Shown here: positions 13,051 through 25,952 of the stretch, in pieces
Layout of the letters: each line of letters begins with the position of its first letter
Numbering within the stretch: the stretch's first letter is position 1
NCBI GenBank assembly: GCA_037903475.1
Contig: JBAJFG010000127.1
Coordinates: forward strand, 31,876-95,875
DNA length: 64,000 bases
Direction of reading: 5' to 3'
From: Ancylostoma caninum
Lineage: Eukaryota; Nematoda; Chromadorea; Rhabditida; Ancylostomatidae
The notes under the pieces: generated by a model
What the model was told of the DNA's origin: nothing
What the model saw: the letters and a program-made list of their open reading frames with translations, nothing else
The model's database searches: none
Program-made: the position numbers and the translations under genes

Positions 13051-14230
13051 TCACATGTGTTGTTCTCATACATGACATCACTTTAGTGTAGGAAGTAAGC
13101 TAGGTAAAGGAGATGTTCTTTCAAATTAGGTGATCGCAGTGACGTTGTGTGGCGGGAAACTAAAAGAGTTCTCTTGATTTTTTACTTAATGTAAATAATT
13201 TATTAGTTTGAGGAATTATAAATATCCGCTTGACCTTCAAATAAAAATCACAACGACTACAAATCTCCATGCAATAGGTATTTCCCAATTTGATGGTGAA
13301 CTCTTGTACTTCCTCTACGTAATGGACGAGTGCCCTCTATGAAAAAATCGCAGCGCGTTGAGACACATTAGAGACCCACCCAAATTTTGGCTCCACCGCA
13401 GTTTCTAAGGTTTTTCTCCGCCATTGTCAGGAACAGGTGTTAATTTGATAGTGCCAATACTGAACTAGAAGGAGGATGAGGGAAGGCTTCCCATCCATAG
13501 GTTTTGGTCTTCTACTGGGTCATTTTCGCGATGTGTCCTTCTGACCATGACGTGGATAAGTTTTGTATTCGCCGTTTTGATACCATGGTAAGTAGGATTC
13601 AGGAAGGCAAGTCACCCATCTCGTTGTTTAGTTTTAAGAATATGAATTAATAGATATAAATCTTACTCTATATAAAGCGCAGACCCCCCCCCCCCCCATC
13701 GCCGCGCGAGTGATGACAGGTCACGCTGTCATTGATCGGCTCGCCTCGCCCCACCTCTTTTGCCCGCCGACACGGGCTCAATTGCGAAAATTGACACGCC
13801 CATTGACACGCCCATGGTATATGTATGTGTACAACATGGAAATCTTGAATTAGGACATCTAATTTGCAACGAAAACGGAATATCTTATATCTTTAAAGCA
13901 GAATGGGAGAGCCACTGTTGAAGCGAGTGTGATTTCGCAATCAGAGCCGTGAATCATCCAAATACAGCAGAGTTGAACGGAAATTTTCACCGCACTCCTT
14001 CTAAAGCATTAAGTAGTAATAGCAATTGGAAATTAACGGTCAGTGGAACAAATGGTGCACTCCATGAGCTTAATATTGTGCTTACAAAATAGGAATAGAA
14101 CGTTTACGCAGTTTATTCCTGTTAAAAGCTAATTGTGCCCGAACCATAACAATTTAGACATTCACCGCTATGACAAATGAAAACGACTTGACCACGTGAG
14201 AATTTGCGTTACTACTCATAAGAACTCCGA
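13051..14230. other. no gene recognised
   Basis: Non-coding-looking sequence with a C run at about 13684-13698 followed by a GC-rich patch (13700-13820) containing a short direct repeat of CATTGACACGCC. No domain or gene model found. Confidence 0.5.
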
Positions 14231-14508
14231 GGCTCTGGATTCTTTTTTTTTCAGAGTTTACCTAGCCCGGAGGTAACGTGGCACACAGGTCCGAGACAGA
14301 GCGCCGCCAAGCGGCGCTCTGGCTCTGGGTCCTTTTTTTTCAGAGTTTACCTAGCCCCTAGGTAACGTAGCACACAGGTCCGAGACAGAACGCCGCGAAG
14401 CGGCGCTGTGTATTGGAGTTCTTTTTTTCAGAGTATACCTATCCCGGAGGTAACGTGGCGCACAGGTCCGAGACAGAGCGCCGCGAAGCGGCGCTCTGGC
14501 TCGGTCCC
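14231..14508. repeat. three-unit ~89-bp tandem repeat with a perfect hairpin per unit
   Basis: Units begin with a T run plus CAG at 14252, 14341 and 14429 (spacing 89 and 88). Each continues AGTTTACCTAGCCC..GGTAACGT, CACAGGTCCGAGACAG, then a 9-bp stem with a 3-base loop: GAGCGCCGC-xAA-GCGGCGCTC. Units 1 and 3 have perfect stems; unit 2 is perfect apart from the outer two pairs. Every unit therefore holds a splice-acceptor-like T(8-9)CAG, and about 18 bases later a donor-like GAG/GTAACG (unit 2: TAG/GTAACG). No RNA family is recognised. Confidence 0.85.
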
Positions 14509-15394
14509 GTCCATAACCTCCAACCCACCCTTGCCCACAATTTCTTCTAGAGCCTCCACTCGGACCAACTAGAACCTTGTCCCTTCCCCTATCCGTAGCC
14601 TCCAGCCCCGCTCGAAACCCCCGTCCAAGTCCTTACTCAACCAGAACCATCCTATGCGCTACTAACATTAGCATATCACATACCTCATTCGTTCCTTTTC
14701 CTCATCTTCACTTTTCTTTTCTCCTAAGTCGTCATGCGGTTGTCCATGGAGCGGTGTTGGAAGAAAAGTGAGACACACCCATGCAAAATGCCTTTGAATA
14801 CTCAGGAGCGATGATAGATGTTAGATGTAACCAGCACAAATCAAGGAGGGTATTAGAAGCTACAGGGTACAGGTTCGGTCCAAACGACGTGGACGAGAAG
14901 GGCTGAAGTTGACAAGGTCTCACGAGGTGACCTCTTGGCTTCCCTGCTGCAAGTGGTGCAGCGAGCAAAAGTAGGGCACCGGCGGTGAATATAGGACAGT
15001 GACCCAGCTGTGTCCTATATTCTGGATACTGCTGCTCAAGATGTCCGCCGCACGGATATCTCAGTGATGCAAAATTATATAACTATTGCTAACAATAATG
15101 TAATGGTTGTGATCTAGTTATTAAGGCTAAACTTACGTGACAAGTGAATACACTAGGTAATCTCACACAACAGTCGGAACAGTTTTATGATCCATTTAAC
15201 CTTCCTCAGCAACGTCAAGAACTTCTGTATTTTTCTCTTTAACAACACTACAGCTCTAAAAAACTTAGGAGAAAGGCTAGAAGAACAGAAAGAAGCCGCA
15301 CGAAACTGATACAGTGATGGCCAATGCACAATTGAGAAAATAAAACGCGACAATTCTGAGGATGGGGAGCCATCGCAAAGTTAATTTGCTGTTC
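14509..15394. other. pyrimidine-rich tract then unassigned sequence
   Basis: 14509-14720 is strongly C/T-rich on the + strand. The remainder carries only small open frames on both strands without recognisable motifs. Confidence 0.4.
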
Positions 15395-15916
15395 CACCAA
15401 CACCTTCACCTTGATCACCTTAAGTTCCGTTGATCTTCGGGTATACCAAGCGGGCACCAGCAATCCTTCCATTTGTCCCTTTCACGAGGCAGAGTTGTAT
15501 TCTGTCCGTTCGAGGGACACGGAGCGCATCGTATCTATCCTTGAAGGACTTCACGAAGAAGCTTAACGTCCCGTGGAGTCCAGTCGCTGACGGCTGTTGT
15601 CCAACGGTTGTCGTTAAAACACACCACGTGTCCGACCCACCCACTGATCTTGCTCAACTTGGCGTAAGCGGCAGCGTTCTTGATCTACGACTGTTGATGC
15701 AGGGTGGAACTCCGTGTTCCTGCCCTCACTTGCGTGAGGCGGGTTATTTCTAGCATCACCCCTCGATGGAGCGTTCGACGACGATGACCGCGTTCTCATC
15801 CTGCTTGCGCAGCGCCCAGGTTTCTGTGGCTGTTCCACCACACCATAGGATACTTTTAAAAGTATCCTGCACTTCTCATTCGTTTCCAATTCAATATTCA
15901 CACGGAGGACGCGCAA
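15395..15916 (-). pseudogene. RTE-type retrotransposon 3' fragment (C-terminus of endonuclease-reverse transcriptase)
   Basis: On the - strand the translation in successive frames gives TWALRKQDENAVIVVERSIE, MLEITRLTQVR, SKISGWVGHVV, then DNSRQRLDSTGR and FFVKSFKDRYDALRVPR. This is the thumb and C-terminal order of nematode RTE-family ORFs (..TWALRKQDE.., ..RW.GHV.R.., ..DRYDALRVPR..). The polymerase and endonuclease parts are absent, so it is 5'-truncated. Several frame changes and stops make it inactive. The sequence ends in short GGTGATCAAGGTGAAGGTG-type repeats, as RTE 3' ends do. It belongs to a different family from the element at 58200-61638. Confidence 0.75.
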
Positions 15917-18900
15917 TCAAATAAGGTTATCCTTCAATTATGCTCAAATTCACGAAAGTTTTTCAGCACATTGTAGAAGAAGTAAAACAGTATTGGAGAC
16001 GAAAGGCTTGCTCAACTATTAGATGTTAGCATAAGTCTTTGCCCTCGTTTTTGGATGCAGTTTTCTCCACCTATTTGTTACTTATAGCTCACATGTACAA
16101 CTCATATGTGATTCGAAGGCGCTATTCTTGCATTACAAGATTGTTTAAACATTTTTTCAACCACAGTTTGCCTGAAATCTAAGCCTGTGAAGCCTAGCAA
16201 CGAGTCGACGAGAAGTAGCACAACCGATAGCTACATGCACTAACATTCAGTTGGAGCTCGAAACGCCATCAAAACTGGCCAAGCGACTTGTGTTAACAAG
16301 AGAAGTGCATGAGCTTAAGTTGCCATCCTAGGACAAGACCTGTGTAGTTAGAATGCCTGCCCAGCATGATGTTACAGGCTATACTTGAAATCTACTAAAT
16401 ACCATAGTAATGGAAAATGGCGGATTTCGGCATGAAAATGGCGAATGATGTTAATCTCCGTGCAAAATGATGTTGATAATAGTGATCAGCGTCTGAAATT
16501 ACCGCTACGTGCGAAAATTGGGAAGATATTGCGAGACCGCGTAACTACCCTATGTCCACTGCTGTGTTCTAACTATGCGTCCTACATGTGCACTGCCCTG
16601 TGGTGTGTCCATGCGAAAAACGGATTGATTTGAAATCAGAGTTGGGGCTGCACAGGGCAACTCGCTACGAAAGGAACGAAAGGTACGCCACACTGCCGGA
16701 GTACCTTTCCGTTATCAGCATTGTTGGAGGTCATCAATGTGAAACTCTGAGTTTCCATAAGTCATTTAGCAGATTTCGAGTATAGCCTATAACATCACGT
16801 TGGGTATGCTCTCTAACCATATAGGTATCGTCGCCGATTAGCAGCTTGATTTCGTGCACTTTCCTTGTAGGTATTAAAAAGATGTTTTGCTTGAAACACC
16901 TGGCTATCAGCGATTTTCTAAGCTCATGAAAAACACATATGGTCTCTGATGTGATATCAACTACTTCGGCCAAACAGACACCTTTTACGAAGACCTGGGA
17001 ATTCCTAAAGAAGAATCGTATGGTCTAGATGGACATCACAATTCTTAAAGCTACCATATAAATAAGGCTATTCTACTGAAGAATTCAATCGCAAAGGTTT
17101 GGTCATTCTACCCCATATTACTTCGGACCCCACCCTTACCATCATCGCCAAGCTGGCCCTCCAGCAGTTCCTTTGACGATATTCTACAGAGCTCACACGT
17201 TTGGACAGTTTTGGATGCCTTCTGGTTCCCAGTGGATAAAGGAGGGAATGGTGTTTCTCCTCAAATGTTCGTTTTTTTTTCTTAAGCCTAAAAATTAATA
17301 ATTTATTAGTTCTCTGAAGCATTGAAAAGGAAGGGAAGTGGTTTCAGATGGTACAAAGCATGTTACGGAAAAGCGGCAGTTGGGCGGAAAAAATCGCTGG
17401 TGAAAAAGTGCAGTGACTTTAACCTAATATTAGGTCGTCAAGTATGAAATGTCTAATTTTATGAGAACTCACATTGACAATCGCTATCTTCGAAGCATTA
17501 TCGGATCTCATCTTTCTCTTCATTATGAAGGTACATCCTCCGTATTTCAAAATCATCTCCTTGATGGTTGATCAAAGTTCAAACTCATTGGAAGTACTGT
17601 TTGTGAAACTGCTCGAAGACTGAGAATTGTGTCTTTTCGATACATGGGTTCCATCTTTGAGCCAGAGCAAAGAAAGCTGAGAACAGCAGTGAAGTGTTTG
17701 CGGCGCATTTGCCTATCAATGAATAGTGTTTATTTGGGAAGTTCCACTCAGGTGAAATGAAGGTTCAAAGCGAGCCTCATGATGAACCCGGAGGTTGATG
17801 AGCTGGAAGCTGTAGCGGAAGCGGACAGGAGTCAAACTAGGCGTGCGTAAGCAACAAGTGTCTTTATAATTCAATAATGATTGGTTAACTAAGGCTATAC
17901 GGCTATCAAAACTGGCTCGGTGAACAAATTTTCCACAGTTTGCCTTTCAAAATTGAATTCGGCATTTTTCACAAATTCACGCCGATGAAGCCAGTGAGAG
18001 GTGGGAGCCCACCTATCCTTCACTGTACTGACCAACCTTGCTTTACTTGAGCACACCTCCTTTTAGGGATGAGCCCACTTGTTGCTAGGAGGGTGTTCAA
18101 TTTTCAGAATGGTGTTAGAAACGCTCTTCGCCACTTGATTGCCACTAGTTTTCCACGCTCCTAAGCTGTTGGCGCAACCAAGCTACCGTTAAGATAGCAA
18201 AGATAGTAAAGGGGCAGATTTGGATATCTAGTATCGCTTCCTGCTCGAGAAATAAAACTCAAAACCTTCTCCTTCAAAATCAGACATTCCTTACTTTACG
18301 AACTAATATCAGTGGCGTACAGCCAATCATCAACTAGTTTAAGTCATGGGTAAGTAAAACAGAGAACGACAACTTTACACGACAAACTTCCAGAGATCGG
18401 ACATTTTCATGCAAGCAATTTTTCAGTTACACTGTAGCTATTATCATAACACTTCTTACAGCAACAATCTTGAAACACTCTTATCTGTGTGATTGATCAC
18501 AAATAAATCGACAAAAGATACTCAAGGAATTCATTTCGATCAAAGTATTCAAACTAACACCACCACTTCAAGTCATCCACCGCCTGGGAGCTCGTTCTCT
18601 TTCCAATTTCCCTTATACGGAAACTATACATTTTCTTCACACAATTAATCCTAGAACTCTTCTTGTTTTTTATGCAATCACTCTTACTACTACTCTCCTT
18701 TCACTCGCCCTTAATGTGAAGATCGTTGAAGAAAAATCCTAGAGATTTTACTAGATGCCTTCAAGTAGGTCTGGTTCGGAGGACTAAGAAGAACTCTTTG
18801 ATTCAAACCTTGACCTACCCAATCTCGCTTTCCACATCGACCGCTTATACAACCTTCTACAGGGCATTCACCTCACATCAGCTGAGCCATTTCAATAGAT

Positions 18901-19777
18901 CAAATTCTCCGTTGAAAGGCTACGTTTTTAGCGGCTCGCACGTAGTCTTTGTACTGGGTCCGCAATTGCACCGATGTTTACACCGTGACAAATGCCGTAT
19001 ACGAACAATACATCAAGATATATGCACAATCAAGAGCAACGTTGCCGCCATTGAAGAAGATTCAACAGAGAGAAGAAGATTGCAAAAAAAGTGAAAAAAG
19101 AGGTAGTACAATAAAGCAATGCATGCAAAATATTTCACAATAGCAACGAACAAATCTACTTAGCTTCGTGGGTCATAAGTCAAGCTCATATATAATAGCA
19201 TTTTTCCAATTAAACCTAAAACCATTCAACCGTGAGGCACCTAAAAGTCTTCAAAAAAATATAACCATTCTCACAAATGCAAAAACAAACGACAAAAAAA
19301 CCAGAGAAATCTAAACCAAACTAATACTAGAGTGTTTTATTTGAATGACACAACAAGAAACCAGTTCTCTAAAAAAACAGTAAGAAAATCGTTGAGATGC
19401 TCACAAAATTTTCTCTTTTACAATGTATACAATTTGCCGTTGGTGAAGCACTGTGGCCGCTCACTTTTGGTGGTATACAGGAGGCGACACTAGTGTCACA
19501 GACACTAGAATACTTATTTCAACGAGCTTCAAAGAGACACCAGCCGACATTGATCGAACGAAACGTAGCAAACATGTCATAGTGATTCGCCTTTTCGCTA
19601 GTTTTTATGACAAATCGTTCCACGTCTATGCCCCATCTTGATCCCTTTTTTTCACACTCAAATCGAATAGAAACTCGCTAATTCAAAAATCCACACCTTT
19701 TCGCGGCGGGACGCGTGGGAAAGCGCAGCGCACAGTCCTTTAGCCCCAATGCGCAGCGTGAGGGAAGTGCTAGTTCT

Positions 19778-19778
<1 letters not shown>
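15917..19778. other. no gene recognised; includes a dispersed repeat segment at ~16757-16850
   Basis: About 16757-16850 shares the motif CATTTAGCAGATTT and the following ~80 bases, diverged, with 55337-55425, so it is a dispersed repeat. Open frames at 18726-19143 (+) and 19397-19641 (+) have no recognisable domain. The remainder shows no coding or RNA signal that I can support. Confidence 0.45.

Positions 19779-19843
<65 letters not shown>
19779..19843. repeat. (TA)n microsatellite
   Basis: About 65 bases of uninterrupted TA repeat. It was the target of the MITE inserted at 19844 and resumes after that element at 20122-20139. Confidence 0.95.
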
Positions 19844-19846
<3 letters not shown>

Positions 19847-20129
19847 TGGCGGACGCAGAAAGTGGGCGGGAGGGGGGGCGTGGGAAGAAAAGTGGGGTCT
19901 CCGCCGTTTTGGGGACCCAGACGGAAGATAAAATTAATAATAATATTAATTATAATAATAAACAATAAATAAAAAATATATTAAAAATAATAATAAAAAT
20001 AAACAATTAAAAATAAACTAACACAAGATTTTTATTTGTATTGTAAAGTAATTTCGAAAATTTGGCGACCCATTCTCGGAGGCGCCCCCCCGCCCCCCTC
20101 AACCTCTCTCGTCCGCCACTGATATATAT
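19836..20129 (-). mobile_element. hAT-type MITE, copy 2, inserted in the TA repeat
   Basis: The element spans 19844-20121 and starts CAGTGGCGGACGCAG. It ends with a slightly decayed inverse, and the 8 bases on each side are ATATATAT. It is the reverse complement of the copy at 1088-1357 over most of its length, including the AT-rich core and the CCGTCTGGGTCCCC shoulder. Confidence 0.8.
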
Positions 20130-20264
20130 ATATATATAATGTCTTAATATTTTGAAGCTTTATATGTTGTATGCATCAATGCTAACTCTTTTCATTCAAT
20201 CTGTCATCAAATGTTTCGCACTTGATGAACTTAGCACACTATTTCTGGTTATTTTCTTTTTTAG

Positions 20265-20690
20265 CGTTCGTCTAGCCGTGGTGGATGTGTCATATGGTGA
20301 GGAATTTGATTCATCTAGAATACACAGTAGTTTTATCTTTCTTAGAATCTATTGCCTGTGTTTCCCATGGTACTGTTGTTCTTGATTTCAGGCGAACAAG
20401 TGGGAACAACGCAAAGATCAAGGTCCGAGGGTATTTATGGAAGGACGGCGAACCGATCGGGGAGCTGGAAGGAGGCACCGACCGCAAGGACTCGCCGGGA
20501 AGCTGGGAGCCCTGGACCGAGCGGATCTCTGCCTCCTCTTCACCTTCGCCTTTTGCGATCTCTTTCTCATGTTCATATACTGCCGCGCTGTGTCCCTCCA
20601 ATAAATCATATGTTATTAAGTGTCGAAACAGTGAAAGAATATAAAAGGTTAGGGCCCTGGGGCGGTTGTGCGTTTTAAGGGGATTGAGCC
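20265..20690 (+). CDS. possible two-exon 3' end of an unrecognised gene
   Basis: A TTTTTTAG acceptor precedes a 32-nt exon ending at a GTGAGG donor (about 20298). The next TTTCAG at about 20391 opens a GC-rich block unlike its surroundings. An AATAAA at 20600-20605 follows. Two frames stay open through the GC-rich block (for example KVRGYLWKDGEPIGELEGG), so the reading frame cannot be fixed. No family recognised. The base composition could also mean a transferred or repeat-derived segment. Confidence 0.25.
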
Positions 20691-23212
20691 GTAGGCGACG
20701 TCATCCTTTACTGATGCACATATGGACATATAAGGGCGTAAGTCTGAATAGGTTCACGGAGAAGGAGACGTATTACTAAGATTCGATTTTCAGAATGAGA
20801 GAACTTCCATGGCTCTTTCTGGTTAGCTGTTGACGATTTCGGGTTTGACAGTAGATTGACCGAATCACATGGTTATCGTTTTGCTCCCGCAAGCAATGAA
20901 GGATGGTCCAGGGGCTTAAGGAGCTTGCAGACTTTTGCCGCGGCGACAGTCGCCCACGGTTAAGCATAGGCCAGCGACGTCGCTGCGGCGCTGCGACAAA
21001 AGTATGGAAAAGTATGCAAGCCCCTTTACTGCGTGACGCTGACTGGATAAGACGCATTTCACTTTTACAAAACCGCATAAAAACCCACAAAGTTCTAGGA
21101 GAGCTCACTACTGACCCCTTTGACGAGATCCTGCACTGTGTTGCCTGTTGAATTACCATGCTTACGACCACCATGCGCCGCAACCCTCAGAGATACCATT
21201 GCATTTGATGCAGACGACACTGAAGTCGTAATTAAACGAAAACGAATGTTGGCTCAAAAGAAAAACAACGCAAAAATAGTACAAAACTACAGCTGCGGCT
21301 TTGTTCGGGGGTACTGCCATCCATGGTCACATCATTTGTGGTGAGATAATCAAGTTTGTGTTGTTTGGATACTGCTGTAGCTCACTTGCGGAATTGCCAA
21401 TCATGGTCACGCAGTTCGTAATTCGGAGGACTTGGCCTTGGTCTGACACACCTCGCATGTCAACCAACGGCATTGAAGGCACCCCTAAATGTTTGTGTTT
21501 AATATTCTGCAGTGCTTTGAGGTTTTTGACGATCACAGTACTCCGGGTGAAATAGCCCGAAACAGCGGACGGGGTTTTCCACGCGTGACCCATGTATTAC
21601 GCAACCCTTCCAAATTCAGTAGGTTTCGCAATGCATTCTTGTAGCTTATTAGCTCACTTAGCGGTTGTTTGAGCGCTTCCTTCTGAACCTACACTTTTCC
21701 ACTGTAATCGTAAACGGTGCGTGTTCCAAACATTTCTTCTCCTCTCCTCTTTATTAATTTCTTCTATTATCTTCTCTTTACATGCAGAGAAAAACTCAGC
21801 ATCAAAATCCGGAAATGTGCATCCACTCGACAAAGACTATCTCTTTTCAACACTTCCTCCCCGCTTGAACCTAAGAAATGGGCGAAGGTGTATGAAACAC
21901 TTTTATTGGAAGAAATGGACGAAGGTGTATGAAACGCTTCTACTGGAGTCTTTTTCACAGTTTGCGAGCAACTGGACGTGAACGTTGCTGATGATGGAGT
22001 AGTGCTCGAATAAATGGAAAGTAATCATAATCAGCCATCCCATATAGTGGCGTTCTCCATCGTTTTCAGTCCAAGTCGTCTTCGCTTTAATTCGGATTGA
22101 GTAAATGTCCTGAGTGCCCTCTTGAGACAGTGTCATTCATGAATCTGATCCGTAGTAACCATAAGTGAACAAGGTATTTCATCTCTCAGGTTCCAGAGGA
22201 GGCACTGAAGGCTGTCCTCCGACTAATGGGATTTTTGCCCCCCCCCCCTCCACTATCCAATTCAGAAGGGAATGATGCCGCGTTACTCTGGTCATTTACA
22301 ACAAGATACGCATCCTACTCTATAGTAAAGCGCTAGGACATATTACAAAATATAATATTGAGTTTCTTCATCTACTACACCTAGTACCTCTCTCATTCTC
22401 ACTCTCATCTCGTTTGTATACAATTAAGCACTTTTGAAGCTTCCTTGGGAACTACTGATGAAAGGGTCCATGACCCGGGGGCGCCAAGGAAAGCTACACT
22501 TCCGGTCTAGTTCAAGCCCCGAAACCGGTAGTGTGAAAACATTAGGATGTTTGACTGCTGTGTTCTTGACACCATTCTTTATTACATTCATTCACAGATG
22601 AATCAGGACCTCTAATGATTTTCTTAGATAGGATGTTACAACTCTCTGTGTATGTGTCTGTCGCCGGGTGACTCATCGCCCCAGGGAGTCGAGGGGACGG
22701 CAATCTTTACCATTTTCAAACAGAATTCTTGGTGATTAAGGCAGAGATTCCCAGAAGAAAGATAAGGGCAGATTAAAAAGGGTTCCCCACATCCACTGGA
22801 AAGACTTTCGCAATTTATCGAGAATGAAAAGTCGAGGGCGTTGGGGTTGCATGCCCGCGGTTAAGATGCTTGAACTGCAAGCACATTTGGAGTCCAGGTG
22901 AACAGAATCCAGACAAAACAGGCTAAGACAACTTCCACCTCCTTGATCTCTTCACTTAAAATAACGTTTTCAAAATCATATGTCTCCATAAAACATCATT
23001 CGCACTACATCAAAGCTAACAAAATAGGCACGTGCGCTTCAAAACAAAAGAGGCTCATATAGGATAGCTAAACTCTTCAAAACGTAGTACTTGCCTGAGA
23101 GTTCGGGAAAAGAGTGTATGTGGAAGCCCCGAAAGTTCACGAAAGGGTGGAGAATATCGTTAGGGGGTGTTGCGGTAAGAGCGAGCGGTTAGCTACCGCA
23201 GCCGAACCCCTC
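20691..23212. other. no gene recognised
   Basis: Open frames on both strands at 20776-21593 overlap each other and may be an old transposon, but I see no diagnostic motif. A 33-base stretch around TGGGCGAAGGTGTATGAAAC is duplicated at 21879-21935. The rest is featureless. Confidence 0.4.
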
Positions 23213-23213
23213 G

Positions 23214-23395
23214 TACAGTCCTTATCGAAAAGATAGACGGATTGCGCGTGCGGTTTCATATCGTCGCGGCCGCAGAGTCGCGTTGGGACCTATCGCACCC
23301 TCTCACTTGGAGCATGCTCTCTCAGCATCCATCGTTCAGATCCCACCGCGTTTCCGCAGTCACGAAATCCGTCTATCTTTTCGACAAGGACTGTA
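23214..23395. mobile_element. Tc1/mariner-type MITE with TA target duplication
   Basis: The element 23216-23393 has inverted termini of about 28 bp (CAGTCCTTATCGAAAAGATA at the left, its near-perfect inverse at the right) and is flanked by TA on both sides. The interior is GC-rich (GTCGCGGCCGCAGAGTCGCG). A diverged relative lies at about 42955-43150. It carries no coding capacity. Confidence 0.8.
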
Positions 23396-24864
23396 CAGCC
23401 TGTGAAAATAGGTTTTTCTTTCACTGTTTTCGCCACGTTAGTTTGACTGTTTATTATAATATTGGATAATAATTTGAGTTGTTCACAGTGTGTGCAGAAC
23501 ATTGCTCCATTACTGCACTAATGTACATCAGTATTATTTCACATGTGCAGTCGTCCATGGTACTCCTATTAGCTAAGATGCGACAAGGTTTGCGGTCACA
23601 CATTTCGCACCGATGTTCTGGTTCTTGTTTTTTTTCGATATGAGGAGCGCCTACATCTGCAAACAATTCAAAAATTCCGTCACATGTGAAAGAACCGAGT
23701 ACAAATTCTACAGTCAAGTTCGAGTTTGACTGTTCGATTTCGAATGAGCCAAGAATTCGAGTGTTCGTACAAGAGAGAGCAATGTAGCCTTAGAGGAAAG
23801 AGGAGGAGCGGCATGGCTTCATTATGGGATTGATTTTGAATGATAAATCATATTAATTGAATAACTCGATTCTTATTTGCCCTTAATCCTACTTATAACA
23901 TCCACTTTAATAGAGAATATTACTTGTTTTACTTGCTCACAATTTGCGCTAGACGAGACCGTAGGAGTGGGTGCCAGGCGTCGGAATGAAAATTATTTCG
24001 TTCCATTTTTGAGGCACTGAAAATCTTTGCATACAGGCCTGAAGAATTTGTGATGGTGGCCATAGTGGTTGTCTGTTTTCCGTAACGCTAGCTCTCCCAA
24101 ACCTTTGCGATGCCTCATAGCTTGCTGAAGTTGCAACAGAACCTCTATACTGAAAAAATTTACAACCTGTCGTATCATATAACTAAAGATTAACTAAGGC
24201 ATCTTTTGAACGCATGCCACATTCAGAACGAGCTTTCTGGTTTCATTTTTCTAGTAGCTACTGTATACTCGCAATTGTTTAACGTCTTGGTCGTTTTTAG
24301 TCGCTGAAAATGTCAGACCACCTGACAACCAATTCATGCGGGATGGTAACCTTACATCACTATATGATGGTATTTTGAGTGTTCGTACCAATTGGTCCGA
24401 ATTAGTTTGCAAGAGTAGTCGATGTGATTACTTGATACCATTGCGCGGAGCAGGGATGAGCGGAAGTTGGATTTAAAATTTCGGAACTCGGATGTCGGAA
24501 GCCCCATGAAACAGGAATATCGGAAGTGCCCGGAAGTCGGAAGCCGGAAGTAGAGAGTAGCCAACGCGTGTACCTACGAAGATATGGAGGGGGGGGGGGG
24601 GCAAGCGGTGTACTGTTAGATTAACGAGTGTTCATTTGAAAAGCTTTACCTTACTAGCGCTCCTTCAGGACGCTAGAAAGTGGGGTGGGGCAGCCACTTG
24701 GGGTATGTGCAAAAGCTTCACACATGGGAAATGCTTAGAAACTTAGCAAATAAGCAAAACTAATCAGTAACTGAACTCAAATACAAAATCCTTTTTATGA
24801 GGGTCAGGCTTCGAGTCTCCTCGCGATCCTAGCCTTGCTTGCAAATGCTTAATCACGCACCTAC

Positions 24865-25949
24865 ATGAAAAGCTGATTTCCGATGCAATGATACTACCCA
24901 CTTTTTCGTCACATTTCTTACATGCCTATGGACCCATTATGAGCGGCCACTTTCAACTCTGCGCAGGAGTATCTTTCACATGGCTTTAGTACTTGTGAAC
25001 AACACAGTGTAACGAATGCCGTGCGAATAATCACCTGAAATGATTCAAGCTTCACGTAGCTGAGATAGTCCAGCTGATGAGCTTCTGCTTCAGTGTACAG
25101 GGAGGAAGAAGAGGGGGGTCGACTGAGACACAAATGAATGCGTAGCGTACTCTACCGGTAGACGTGCATCTTGATGTTTTCTCCACTATTGGGCCACTGC
25201 GGACCTCTTTTCCATCCGTGGACCCGTATGCTGGCGTTTTGCCCACTAATAGGAATAATGCGGACTCACTCTTCATCCGTGCACTCGTATCCAGGCGCTT
25301 TCGCCACTTTTGGGCCAGGGAAGACCCATTCACCATTCTTGGATCTGTATCCTGGCGTTCCTCCCATTATTGCGGCAGGGCAGACCCAATCCACCGGTGG
25401 GACCCGTGTCCCAGCGCTTTTGGGCCACTGTGGACCTATTTTCCATCCGTGCGCCCGTATGCTGGCGTCATGCCCACTAATGGGAATCATCCGGATTCAC
25501 TCTTCATCCGTGCACCCGTATCCAGGCGCTTTCCCCACTTTTGGGGCAGGGAAGACCCATTCTCCATTCTTGGATCTGTATCCTAATGGACCACTGTGGA
25601 CCCTAATGGGCCACTGTGGACCTATTTTCCATCCGTGGACCCGTATGCTGGCGTTTTGCCCACTAATGGGCCACGGCGGACCCTTTCCCATCGATGGATC
25701 CGTACCCTGCCATTTTCCCACTGTTGGGCCACCCATCCTGATGTTTTTCTGAAGTACGGGGCACATCAGTCCGTCATCAGTGCACCCACACTCTTTATAA
25801 ATCTTGAAAAAAAATGGAAGGAAGTTAGGAAATATTTAGAAAGTTTGATCAGTTGCACAACTGGTTCCAGAAAATGTCACAACAGCTTATAATGACGTGT
25901 TCTTCGTTCGTTCAACCTGTGTATTTGATTGTACTGCCCTTCTTAAAAA
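24865..25949 (+). mobile_element. nested retroelement 3' region with internal minisatellite, copy A
   Basis: From about 24865 to the shared end CTGCCCTTCTTAAAA (25949), this segment matches 36934-37595 on the same strand, diverged but co-linear. Copy B follows reverse-transcriptase sequence directly, so this is probably the 3' untranslated part of that element. The middle (about 25185-25740) is a tandem array of roughly nine ~60-bp units (CCGTATGCTGGCGTTTTGCC and variants). Copy B has only about three units. Confidence 0.7.
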
Positions 25950-25952
25950 CAG

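Noticed and set aside
14231..14508. CRISPR-like spaced repeats
   Set aside because: Units are contiguous near-identical tandem copies without unique spacers, and the genome is eukaryotic.
19715..19972. Open frame with an IYIYIY run
   Set aside because: Translation of a TA microsatellite and the adjoining MITE.
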